From contig NZ_JAPFQO010000007.1 of the NCBI RefSeq assembly GCF_026241195.1, positions 62,001-126,000 of the forward strand: a stretch of DNA of 64,000 nt, given 5' to 3'. The translations under genes were made by a program, and so were the position numbers. Source of the stretch: Pontibacter anaerobius (GTDB lineage: Bacteria; Bacteroidota; Bacteroidia; Cytophagales; Hymenobacteraceae). How positions within the stretch are numbered: position 1 is the first letter of the stretch; each line of letters opens with the position of its first letter. Shown piece after piece: positions 1 through 7,474 of this stretch. The notes under the pieces were generated by a model that saw only the letters and a list, made by a program, of their open reading frames with translations, had not been told where the DNA came from and made no database searches.

Positions 1-519
1 CACCTCATACGTCTGCTTCAGCTGCTGATCGATGTAGTGGATGGCCACCTCCTTCAGGTTTATACTTTCCAGGTCGAATGAGAACTCCTTGTCATCAGCG
101 GCAGTGGAGTCTGTGGCGATGATCTCATAGTTAACTCTTCCGTCGGGCAGCACCTTCACGTACACCTCGCCCTGCTCCATGTAAAACTGCTTCACGCTGT
201 ACTCGCCGCGCAGCACATCCCACAGGCTAAAGGTAAAGTACAGCTTGTCGGCTCGCGCCAGCGACTCCTCGCTGTCCTCCAGCCCCTCATGTACGTTCAC
301 CTCGTCCAGCGAAACGGCTACCTGCGGAAACTTTTCGAAGAGCGAGAGCGAAATCTGCCGCACATCCACCTTTGTTTTGATGTGCTTGTTCGCCTCTGCC
401 ACAAAAAGCTCGATTATTTTATCCTGATATGTGTACACAAGCGCCAACGCCAAGCCCAGTGCCGCTACCACAACAGCAACTCCATAAAATAGCACTTTTC
501 TTACCACTCTTTTTCTCAC
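1..519 (-). CDS. AsmA-like envelope protein, N-terminal part (3' end outside window)
   Basis: The first 173 codons of a leftward gene are visible; the rest lies before the window. The frame opens after a stop with no ATG, so I use the GTG at 517-519 (MRKRVVRKVLFYG). A basic start is followed by one membrane segment (about residues 8-30) and then a periplasmic stretch with 'FEKFPQVAVSLDEVNV' and 'LPDGRVNYEII', typical of the N-terminal part of AsmA-family proteins. Members of this family are inner-membrane-anchored envelope proteins linked to outer-membrane assembly and phospholipid homeostasis. Family assignment is from pattern recognition; the exact subfamily cannot be told from this fragment. 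Confidence 0.75.
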   Translation of the reverse strand, partial: MRKRVVRKVLFYGVAVVVAALGLALALVYTYQDKIIELFVAEANKHIKTKVDVRQISLSLFEKFPQVAVSLDEVNVHEGLEDSEESLARADKLYFTFSLWDVLRGEYSVKQFYMEQGEVYVKVLPDGRVNYEIIATDSTAADDKEFSFDLESINLKEVAIHYIDQQLKQTYEV

Positions 520-634
520 TTGGCGAAAGTTCAGATTTATAGCACCTTATAAAACCTAAAGGTACAGTAGTAATAACACGTTGGCAATAGAAGACTGACG
601 ATGAAAAAAAAATTAAGAAATTTTTAGCAGATGT

Positions 635-665
635 TTTGCAGTCTCAAAAATAACCTCCATATTTG
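635..665 (+). promoter_or_regulatory. Bacteroidota promoter of tRNA-Val
   Basis: TTTG at 635-638, 19 bp spacer, CATATTTG at 658-665. This fits the Bacteroidota sigma-ABfr consensus TTTG-N(17-23)-TAnnTTTG with one mismatch and lies about 40 bp before the tRNA. Confidence 0.65.
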
Positions 666-706
666 CATCATCAAACGGGGACAAAAGGTCAACGAAAACA
701 AAAAAC

Positions 707-781
707 GGGGTGTTAGCTCAGCTGGTTCAGAGCACCTGCCTTACAAGCAGGGGGTCACTGGTTCGAATCCAGTACGCCCCA
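707..781 (+). tRNA. tRNA-Val (anticodon UAC)
   Basis: Complete cloverleaf. The acceptor stem GGGGTGT pairs with ACGCCCC, the D arm holds AGCTGGTTCA, the anticodon arm is CCTGC-CTTACAA-GCAGG (anticodon TAC), and the T arm is ACTGG-TTCGAAT-CCAGT. The discriminator is A781. The 3' CCA is not encoded, since the sequence continues CAT. Confidence 0.96.
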
Positions 782-782
782 C

Positions 783-815
783 ATAAGGACAACTGCAAAG
801 TTGTCCTTATTTTAT
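783..815 (+). terminator. Intrinsic terminator after tRNA-Val
   Basis: A 12-bp perfect stem (ATAAGGACAACT at 783-794, AGTTGTCCTTAT at 799-810) with a 4-nt loop, followed by TTTAT. Confidence 0.8.
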
Positions 816-965
816 ATCCATACTTTTCTACTCCGGCTCCCACAGCCCTTATTTTTTAGCATTAGCTATACTTTACCAACGCGTTCGCATGGAGCATAGT
901 ATGCCTCTCCTGCTGCCGCGCAGGCAACAAGTTTATTACTCGCAGAATCAAGGGTTTATTTATAC

Positions 966-1562
966 TTAGGCACCTGCCTTAGCGAACTGCTCGTGTAGGG
1001 CAAGCACCTGCGGGATGATCAGCTGCTTGTCGTCGTTATAGATGATGTGCTGGGCCCGGCGCATTTTCTCCTCCTCGCTCAGTTGACGGCCTATGATGGC
1101 GCGGATGTCGGCCTCGGTGCGGTGCGTATCGCGTTTAAGCAGGCGCTTAATACGCAGCTCCAGCGGTGAGTATACGGCTATCACTTCATCCATCTGCCTC
1201 CACGACTCCGACTCGAACATCAGCGCAGCCTCCTTCAGCACATAAGGCTTTCCGGCATGCGAGGCGGCCCATACTTCAAAGTCCTTGCCCACGTGCGGGT
1301 GTACCAGGCTATTGAGTTGCTCCAGCCGCTGCGGGTTATTAAATACTACGCCAGCCAAGTACCCACGGTCCAACTCCCCGGCCTCGGTAAAGGTTTCGGG
1401 GCCGAAAGCCTGCAACAGCTCCTGCCGCAGTGCTTTGTTGTGGTGCATTACCCACTTGGCACGGCTATCTGCATCATACACAGGCGCACCAAGCACGGCA
1501 AACAAACGGCTTACTATGGATTTACCAACCCCTATGCCGCCGGTTATACCTATCTTCAACAT
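966..1562 (-). CDS. coaE: Dephospho-CoA kinase
   Basis: Catalyses the last step of coenzyme A synthesis, phosphorylating the 3'-hydroxyl of dephospho-CoA with ATP. The 198-aa protein has the usual length. It starts MLKIGITGG, with the P-loop GGIGVGKS at residues 8-15 and the DAD motif at 30-32 that carries the catalytic Asp. A longer frame exists upstream to 1619, but it would run deep into the YbbR gene and adds 19 residues that do not fit the family, so I place the start at 1562, directly after the YbbR stop. Last gene of the nusB-to-coaE operon. coaX, panC and panD, also for CoA synthesis, lie elsewhere in the window. Confidence 0.93.
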   Translation of the reverse strand: MLKIGITGGIGVGKSIVSRLFAVLGAPVYDADSRAKWVMHHNKALRQELLQAFGPETFTEAGELDRGYLAGVVFNNPQRLEQLNSLVHPHVGKDFEVWAASHAGKPYVLKEAALMFESESWRQMDEVIAVYSPLELRIKRLLKRDTHRTEADIRAIIGRQLSEEEKMRRAQHIIYNDDKQLIIPQVLALHEQFAKAGA

Positions 1563-1563
1563 A

Positions 1564-2541
1564 CTATTGTCTGGAAATTTTGATGCGGTTAGGCCACACC
1601 TGCACATTGCGTATGCCACGAGGTTTCTGTACCAGCTCCGGCACCAGTGTAGAGTCGATGGGGTTGAACTTGTTGTAGTTGAGTACTACTTTAAAAGCAG
1701 AGCGGTTCAGCGTGGCCATGGAGTCTTGCAGCACCTGGTAACGCAATACCACAATTGGAGGACGCAGGCTTAGCGCCACCCCCGCCGGCACGTTTACCAG
1801 CTCAGGCAACAACTGCCGCTCCTCCGCCACAAGGCTCTTCACGTTCACGATCACCTGCGCCTCCTCCACATTCGCCTCTACCAGCGATTTATAGTTGTAG
1901 TTAATCGGCACAGGTATTTTTGATGGCTCCGCCAGCGTCTGCTCCTCTGGCAGGCGCAGCAGAAAAGGGTTCGGCAGGCTGTCTATCAGAGACGATGGCC
2001 CGGTAAACGTAATGCTGTCGGGGTTAATCCGCACTGAGCCGACTATGGCATGCTGGTTGTCTGTCAGTTTTTGGGTTGGATCCAGGCGCAGGGCTATACG
2101 CTTTCTTACTTTGGGGTCGAAATCGAAGTAAATGGTGTCGGTAACCACAAAGTTAAGCTGAAGGCCATCGAGGGCATTCACGAGCGATGGGCGCAGGGCT
2201 GAGCCCAGCAGGTAATTGTTGCGCGGCAGGTCACGGATGTACACCTCGGCGGGCTGCACCTCCAGCCTCAGGCTCTTGCGCAGCAGCTTCCAGCCTTTGC
2301 CGGTCACGTTAATGGCCACCTCCTGGGGCAGTGGCTTAATGGGAATAAGTTCGCTCTCGTCGTACACAAACCGGATAGGGTATGAGGTTTGGGTACTATA
2401 GCTTTTGTTCAGGGCATTAAGAAGCCAGAAGGTTGAGGCCGCCACAAAACAAAGCAATACTACTCGCCAGTATTGCTTTGTCCGTGGCTGGAATGGCCTC
2501 ATAAACCATAAGGCTATATTTTTTACTCCCTCTAAAGGCAA
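1564..2541 (-). CDS. YbbR-like domain protein (CdaR family)
   Basis: A 325-aa protein with a basic N terminus, one membrane segment at about residues 26-44, and an extracytoplasmic beta-rich region with repeated YbbR-like units (for example 'VRINPDSITFTGPSSLIDSL'). In Firmicutes YbbR/CdaR regulates a diadenylate cyclase. In Bacteroidota the gene is usually found, as here, between yajC and coaE, and its role is not settled. It lies 2 bp before yajC's stop and its own stop is 1 bp from the coaE start, so the three genes are probably co-transcribed. Confidence 0.82.
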   Translation of the reverse strand: MPLEGVKNIALWFMRPFQPRTKQYWRVVLLCFVAASTFWLLNALNKSYSTQTSYPIRFVYDESELIPIKPLPQEVAINVTGKGWKLLRKSLRLEVQPAEVYIRDLPRNNYLLGSALRPSLVNALDGLQLNFVVTDTIYFDFDPKVRKRIALRLDPTQKLTDNQHAIVGSVRINPDSITFTGPSSLIDSLPNPFLLRLPEEQTLAEPSKIPVPINYNYKSLVEANVEEAQVIVNVKSLVAEERQLLPELVNVPAGVALSLRPPIVVLRYQVLQDSMATLNRSAFKVVLNYNKFNPIDSTLVPELVQKPRGIRNVQVWPNRIKISRQ

Positions 2542-2543
2542 TG

Positions 2544-2852
2544 TTAGGATACGTTTTGCACCTTCATGGTAGCTTCCATGGAGACGGCAGATTTATCAAA
2601 TGTCAGGCGAACGCCTTTGTCCACTTCTAACGTAATGGTATCGTCGTCTATTGCAATCAGCTTGCCGTGCATACCGCCTATGGTTACCACTGTCATGCCT
2701 TTTGTCAGCTCCTCACGAAACTTCTTCTGGTCACGCATCTTTTTCTGCTGCGGACGGATCATGAAGAAGTAGAACACAAGGATAATGGCCCCGAACATAA
2801 GCAGCTGAGGCAGCATGCCGCCATCCGGAGTCTGAAGAAGTATAGTATTCAT
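2544..2852 (-). CDS. yajC: Preprotein translocase subunit YajC
   Basis: Accessory subunit of the SecDF-YajC complex, which assists Sec-dependent export at the inner membrane. The 102-aa protein has the typical short form: a periplasmic tip, one membrane helix (about 17-36, 'MFGAIILVFYFFMIRPQ'), the hallmark RPQQKKM right after the helix, and a small cytoplasmic domain with 'GMTVVTIGGMHGKLIAIDDD'. It lies between the DUF1573 lipoprotein and YbbR in the same leftward operon. Confidence 0.95.
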   Translation of the reverse strand: MNTILLQTPDGGMLPQLLMFGAIILVFYFFMIRPQQKKMRDQKKFREELTKGMTVVTIGGMHGKLIAIDDDTITLEVDKGVRLTFDKSAVSMEATMKVQNVS

Positions 2853-2890
2853 GGTTAATGTATTCTCTTAATGAGCTCAGTGAGTTTTAA

Positions 2891-3436
2891 TTAGTTGCGG
2901 CGTACCGGGCCGTCAGAACCAGCTGTTGGAATGCTGTTGCCCTGCACATTACCCTTCATGGCTACACGAACGATGTTTGGCTGCGTGTTTGCACGAATGG
3001 TAACCGTAGGCTGCTGCTGCCCCATTTTACCGGTACTGTTAAACTTAACTGCCACTGTGCCTTTTTCGCCAGGGGCAACAGGTGTCTTCGTCCACTCCGG
3101 CACAGTACACCCGCAGGTAGCGGAAGCGCTCTCGATCACAAGCGGCGTGCTGCCGGTGTTCGTGAACTCAAATGTGTGCTCTATGGTCTCACCCTGCTTA
3201 ATGGTGCCGAAATCAAACTCTGTCTGCTCAAACGTCATTACCGGAGCGTTCTCAGCGGTTGCAGCCTCGCCCTCAGCAGCAGTTGCTACCACGTTCGGGT
3301 TCTCGATTGGCTGCACAGGAGCTTCTGCTGCTGTAGTGTTCTCAGCCACCGTATCGTTTCCGGCCTGGTTACTATCGCAGCTTGTAGCGAGCATTGTAAG
3401 GGCCATACCTGCTACCAGAAAAAGATTCTTTTTCAT
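2891..3436 (-). CDS. DUF1573 domain lipoprotein
   Basis: A 181-aa exported protein. The N terminus is a lipoprotein signal with lipobox ATSC, giving a lipidated Cys20. An Ala/Glu/Thr-rich linker follows (about 25-65), then one DUF1573 domain, an immunoglobulin-like fold with the signature 'FDFGTIKQGETIEHTFEFTN' and 'SATCGCTVPEW'. DUF1573 proteins are common in Bacteroidota and adhere to the envelope; their function is unknown. This gene commonly sits next to yajC in the phylum. Confidence 0.88.
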   Translation of the reverse strand: MKKNLFLVAGMALTMLATSCDSNQAGNDTVAENTTAAEAPVQPIENPNVVATAAEGEAATAENAPVMTFEQTEFDFGTIKQGETIEHTFEFTNTGSTPLVIESASATCGCTVPEWTKTPVAPGEKGTVAVKFNSTGKMGQQQPTVTIRANTQPNIVRVAMKGNVQGNSIPTAGSDGPVRRN

Positions 3437-3456
3437 AATCAGTATGCTTTAAATGG

Positions 3457-4455
3457 TTAAAGTTTTGAAATGATGTTCTGCGCGAACTGCATGGTGTTTG
3501 CCTTGCCGCCAAGGTCGCCGGTGCACTCTTCTTTGTTAGCCAGTGTAGCTTCCAAAGCTGCCTCAATACGGTTAGCCTCGTCCTTCAGGTCAATGTGGTG
3601 CAGCATCATGATGGCAGAGCGCAGCAGTGCCGTTGGGTTGGCAATGCCTTTGCCGGCAATATCCGGGGCAGAGCCGTGAACAGCCTCAAAAATGGCCATC
3701 TCGTCGCCAATGTTGGCACCGGCCACTACGCCAAGTCCGCCTACCAAGCCAGCGCACAGGTCAGACAGGATATCACCAAACAGGTTAGTCGTCACGATCA
3801 CGTCGAACTGCTCTGGCTTGGCCACCAGCTGCATACACATGTTGTCGATGATCTTGTCATCGGCCTGGATGTGCGGGTACTCTTTCGCAATAGCGTTGAA
3901 CTCGCCCAGGAACATGGCACCGGCGCTTTTCAGGATATTGGCTTTGTGCACAGCCGTTACTTTTTTGCAGCCATGCTTATCAGCATAAGCAAAAGCGGCA
4001 CGGATGATTTTCTGGCAACCCACACGCGTTAAACGGGCTACGGAGTCAGAAATCTGCAGGCGCTCATCAAACATCTCCAGGCCAGAGTAAAGGCCTTCGG
4101 TGTTCTCGCGGAACAGCACGGAGTTTACGTTATCGAAGCGTGTTTCAATCCCTTTGGTGGTTTTGGCCGGCCTAACGTTTGAATAAAGGTCAAACATCTG
4201 CCGCAGCTGCACATTTACGCTTTTAAAGCCTTTGCCCACCGGTGTGGTGATCGGGCCTTTTAAGGCAACTCTGTTTTTTTCAAGAGAAGCGATCAGCGTG
4301 GCCGGAATTAGCTCGCCGATGGCATCAAAAGTGGTTTGCCCAGCATTCTCCTCTTCCCAGGACACGGGCACGTTCGCTGCACTAAAAATAGTTTTTACAG
4401 CTTCTGTGATCTCAGGACCTATCCCGTCGCCGGGTATCAGGGTTACTTGTTTCAT
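3457..4455 (-). CDS. NAD-dependent isocitrate dehydrogenase (isocitrate/isopropylmalate family)
   Basis: Oxidative decarboxylation of isocitrate to 2-oxoglutarate in the TCA cycle is the likely reaction. The 332-aa size matches the compact NAD-dependent, mitochondrial-like subfamily. Seen: 'LIPGDGIGPE' at the N terminus, the substrate segment 'SVNVQLRQMFDLYSNVRP' with the S-x-N pattern of isocitrate rather than isopropylmalate enzymes, 'VTTNLFGDILSDLCAGLVGG' with metal-binding Asp residues, and 'HGSAPDIAGKGIANPTA' near the nucleotide site. It starts 2 bp after the YtxH stop, so it is embedded in the nusB-to-coaE operon. Homoisocitrate or tartrate dehydrogenase is a less likely reading. Confidence 0.85.
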   Translation of the reverse strand: MKQVTLIPGDGIGPEITEAVKTIFSAANVPVSWEEENAGQTTFDAIGELIPATLIASLEKNRVALKGPITTPVGKGFKSVNVQLRQMFDLYSNVRPAKTTKGIETRFDNVNSVLFRENTEGLYSGLEMFDERLQISDSVARLTRVGCQKIIRAAFAYADKHGCKKVTAVHKANILKSAGAMFLGEFNAIAKEYPHIQADDKIIDNMCMQLVAKPEQFDVIVTTNLFGDILSDLCAGLVGGLGVVAGANIGDEMAIFEAVHGSAPDIAGKGIANPTALLRSAIMMLHHIDLKDEANRIEAALEATLANKEECTGDLGGKANTMQFAQNIISKL

Positions 4456-4457
4456 GT

Positions 4458-4763
4458 TTACAGTTCTTTCCTGCTATTTATTTCGTTAATGAGTGAGTCT
4501 ACATCACCAAGCAGCTTCTCAGCTTTTTCCTTTGCGTCCTGTATCACGCGCTGCCCCTCAGACTTAGCAGTGGTAGGCATGCTGTCGCCTTTGGCGATAA
4601 GCTGCTCCAGCAGGTCAGAAAGGGTGTCACGGTACTTCTCCAGGCGGTAGCTCAGCCAGTATCGGGTCTCGCGCCCTTTCTCAGGGGCGAAAAGTATACC
4701 GGTCACGGCTCCTACTGCGGCGCCGGAAACAAAAGCCAGCAATGCACTTGTCTTTTTGCTCAT
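4458..4763 (-). CDS. YtxH domain protein
   Basis: A 101-aa small membrane protein with an N-terminal glycine/alanine-rich membrane segment ('LLAFVSGAAVGAVTGILFAPEKGRE', about 8-32), whose 'FAPEKGRETR' ending is the YtxH signature, followed by a charged, probably helical tail of about 65 residues. The family is associated with stress in Bacillus; no molecular role is known. It is co-oriented with nusB upstream (86-bp gap) and nearly touches idh downstream. Confidence 0.85.
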   Translation of the reverse strand: MSKKTSALLAFVSGAAVGAVTGILFAPEKGRETRYWLSYRLEKYRDTLSDLLEQLIAKGDSMPTTAKSEGQRVIQDAKEKAEKLLGDVDSLINEINSRKEL

Positions 4764-4849
4764 AGTTTCTGTATGCTTAATTATCTCGGATACAAACTTT
4801 TCCTCTTCTACGGAGAAAGCGCTACAAAGGCCATTTTAGCGGCGTAAGC

Positions 4850-6022
4850 TTACTTGTTGTCAATCAGACCACGGCCAGACTTGCGTATATCGCCTTTGGC
4901 TGTCAACTCCTGTGCCATCTTATCCAGCACACCGTTGATAAACTGCTTACTCTTTGGGGTGCTGTACAGCTTCGAGATCTCGATGTACTCATTGATGGTA
5001 ACTTTTACCGGTATGCTGCGGAAGATGTGCATCTCGCTAAGAGCCATTTTCAGGATGATCTTATCCAGCAGGGCCACGCGCTCCACGTCCCAGTTCTTCA
5101 CGCTGTCCGCGATCATGGCCTCATACTTCTCGTCCTGCTCTACCGTCTGGAAGTATAAATCCTCGAAGAAGGCTTTATCGTCCTCCCAGTTAGCCGAAAG
5201 GTCCAGCAGCTGCTTTTCTTCCTCGGCTTCCTCACCAAAAATCTTGATGGTTTTGTTTACCAGGCTTCTTACAATCGATTTGTTCTCTACCCAGTTCAGG
5301 TCTTGCTCCTCAAACAAAGATTGTAAGTTTTTTTCTTTAAAGATAATGTTTTTGAAAATATGTTTCACCACCTCAGCGTCCTCTTCCAGGGTGTGCTCGG
5401 GCTGGCTGACATAGCTCAGGAAAACCTCGTCTTTCTTCAGGATGTTCTTGTAAACGGCCCGGATCTCGCTGATGTCGGAGCCCCAGCTAATGTTGCGGCG
5501 GATAATACTGTCCTGATATGATTTGCTGTGCAGCAGGCGCTGCACTACTTTGTTGCACAGGAAGGCAGTGGTATCGGGGCCTTCGGAGGCGGTAAAGCGG
5601 TTGGCTTTCTTCTCTTCCTCCTCCTCTATCAGGCTCACGATCACCTCCAGTATCTGCAGGGTGCCCAGGTAGTGGTCGTAGATGCGCTCCACGGCACCCA
5701 GCATCTGGTTACCGTAGTACTTAAAGTCTTTTTTGGTGGCGTTGTTGTAGAACGCAATCGCTCTGTTCACCGCGTCAATGGCTTCCTTGTCGGCACCTTC
5801 GGAATCGTATTCCTGCTTCTCGTACCATTCCTTGAACATCAGCGTGGCCATTTGCCTCTTGCCTTCGAGTAGCTTTTTGTCCTGCACCTCCATAGAGTTG
5901 AGGTCCGGCGCAAAGTCCTCGTTTATCTGGTCTAAGGCCAGCAGATAGTCTGAACCTACGGCTTGCTGATAGGCATAGATCGCCTGCATCGCCTTAATTC
6001 GTAGTGTTCTGCGGTTGAGCAT
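4850..6022 (-). CDS. nusB: Transcription antitermination factor NusB, long Bacteroidota form
   Basis: NusB binds boxA RNA with S10/NusE and supports rRNA antitermination. The NusB fold is seen at both ends: 'MLNRRTLRIKAMQAIYAYQQA' opens it and residues about 300-375 ('LDKIILKMALSEMHIFRSIPVKVTINEY', 'SKQFINGVLDK') close it. At 390 aa it is far longer than the roughly 140-aa enterobacterial protein; the extra length is a largely acidic helical insertion between residues about 25 and 290. Long NusB forms are usual in Bacteroidota. First gene of the leftward operon that ends with coaE. Confidence 0.88.
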   Translation of the reverse strand: MLNRRTLRIKAMQAIYAYQQAVGSDYLLALDQINEDFAPDLNSMEVQDKKLLEGKRQMATLMFKEWYEKQEYDSEGADKEAIDAVNRAIAFYNNATKKDFKYYGNQMLGAVERIYDHYLGTLQILEVIVSLIEEEEEKKANRFTASEGPDTTAFLCNKVVQRLLHSKSYQDSIIRRNISWGSDISEIRAVYKNILKKDEVFLSYVSQPEHTLEEDAEVVKHIFKNIIFKEKNLQSLFEEQDLNWVENKSIVRSLVNKTIKIFGEEAEEEKQLLDLSANWEDDKAFFEDLYFQTVEQDEKYEAMIADSVKNWDVERVALLDKIILKMALSEMHIFRSIPVKVTINEYIEISKLYSTPKSKQFINGVLDKMAQELTAKGDIRKSGRGLIDNK

Positions 6023-6151
6023 ATTCTTATTTTAAAGAGCGTGTTTTGGGTAAAATATACTTGTTTGGGCATGGAGCCCGGTAAAATCAGTGTTTGCCTG
6101 CTATGTAAAAGCGGATCGGGCAGGCTATAGTTCCGCAGTATGAGGGCGTAA

Positions 6152-6184
6152 AGCAAAAGTGCCACAGGTTAATGTAGCACTTTT
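6152..6184 (-). terminator. Possible terminator after leucine dehydrogenase
   Basis: 8-bp stem AAAAGTGC/GCACTTTT (6155-6162 and 6177-6184) with a 14-nt loop, 33 bp after the gene. The T-run is part of the stem, so it is weak. Confidence 0.4.
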
Positions 6185-6216
6185 GTGTTTAACGCAATCA
6201 GTTCATTGCTGTTATC

Positions 6217-7317
6217 TTAGTAAGTAGAGCGTACTTTGCCGATGCTCTCGATACGCTTCTTAGCCATTTTCACGGCGGCAGCCTGGTTGTGGATGCCCTC
6301 CTTCTCGGCGAGTTCGAAGATATCCAGTGTATAACCGTAGATACGCTCTGTCTGGGCATAGGCACTTTCGCGGTTATAGCCAGTAAGCTCAGAGTACACG
6401 TTAATCAGACCACCCGCGTTGATCAGGAAATCTGGCGCGTAAACAATGCCTTTCTCTATCAAAGCAGGCCCATGCACACGCTCATCGCGCAGCTGGTTGT
6501 TGGCAGAGCCCGCAATCACCTGGCACTTCAGGCGGTTTAAAGTATCGTTGTTAACGGTACCACCCAGTGCACACGGAGAGTATATGTCCACGTCCAGGTC
6601 ATAGATCTCATCCATGCCTACCACTTTGGCACCATACTTCTCAGACACCTCGCGCAGGCGGTCTTCGTAAATGTCGGTGATAAAGATCTGGGCGTTCTCT
6701 TTGGCCAGCAGCTCTACCAGGTAACCACCTACGTGGCCAACACCCTGTACAGAGATTCTCTTGCCTTCCAGCGAATCGGAGCCAAAGGCTTTCTTAGCAG
6801 CTGCTTTCATGCCCATGTAAGTGCCATATGCTGTAACCGGAGATGGGTCTCCGCTACCGCCCATAGACTCAGGCAAACCGGAAACGTGCTCTGTTTCCAT
6901 GCGGATATATTCCATATCCTTGGTCGTCATCCCTACGTCTTCGGCTGTGATGTAAGCACCATTCAGGTTCTTTACAAAGCGGCCGAATCTGCGAAGCAGC
7001 GCTTCGTTCTTGTCTTTCTTGGCATCGCCGATAATCACGGCCTTGCCACCACCCAGGTTAAGGCCAGAGATCGCCGCCTTGTAGGTCATGCCTCTGGACA
7101 AACGGAGTACGTCATCGAGGGCTTCTGCCTCAGAAGCGTAAGACCACATACGGGTACCACCCAACGCCGGGCCAAGCACGGTGTTGTGTATACCGATGAT
7201 AGCTTTCAAACCAGTTTCTTTGTCATGGCAGAAAACAACTTTCTCGTGGTTGTGTTCTGATATCTGATCAAAGACTGATTTGTCTTTTTTCACTTCAACT
7301 TCTTTTAATTCCACCAT
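6217..7317 (-). CDS. Leucine dehydrogenase-like Glu/Leu/Phe/Val dehydrogenase
   Basis: NAD-dependent reversible deamination of branched-chain amino acids to 2-oxo acids is likely. The 366-aa length matches leucine dehydrogenases. Seen: 'GPALGGTRMW' and 'GMTYKAAISGLNLGGGKAVI', which hold the substrate and catalytic lysines; 'TAEDVGMTTKDMEYI'; the Rossmann turn 'SVQGVGHVGGYL' near residue 185; and 'YAPDFLINAGGLINV'. It is a single gene with its own promoter region, divergent from the ABC exporter at 7475. Phenylalanine or valine dehydrogenase activity cannot be excluded. Confidence 0.88.
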   Translation of the reverse strand: MVELKEVEVKKDKSVFDQISEHNHEKVVFCHDKETGLKAIIGIHNTVLGPALGGTRMWSYASEAEALDDVLRLSRGMTYKAAISGLNLGGGKAVIIGDAKKDKNEALLRRFGRFVKNLNGAYITAEDVGMTTKDMEYIRMETEHVSGLPESMGGSGDPSPVTAYGTYMGMKAAAKKAFGSDSLEGKRISVQGVGHVGGYLVELLAKENAQIFITDIYEDRLREVSEKYGAKVVGMDEIYDLDVDIYSPCALGGTVNNDTLNRLKCQVIAGSANNQLRDERVHGPALIEKGIVYAPDFLINAGGLINVYSELTGYNRESAYAQTERIYGYTLDIFELAEKEGIHNQAAAVKMAKKRIESIGKVRSTY

Positions 7318-7393
7318 TGATAGTTTTGATTAGGGGTTGTTCTATCTTTGTGAAGGGGGGAGGCAAAAAGATCGCCCTCTCCGTTTCGCGCTG

Positions 7394-7423
7394 CGAAATT
7401 AAATCTTTTTTTGGTTATTTCAA
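7394..7423 (-). promoter_or_regulatory. Candidate promoter of leucine dehydrogenase
   Basis: On the minus strand: TTG at 7423-7421, about 19 bp, TAATTTCG at 7401-7394. This differs from TAnnTTTG by one base and lies about 80 bp before the start codon. Confidence 0.4.
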
Positions 7424-7474
7424 TTTGCGCGAGCTATCTCTGCGTAAAAGCGCAAAAGGCATCAAGTTCTGACT

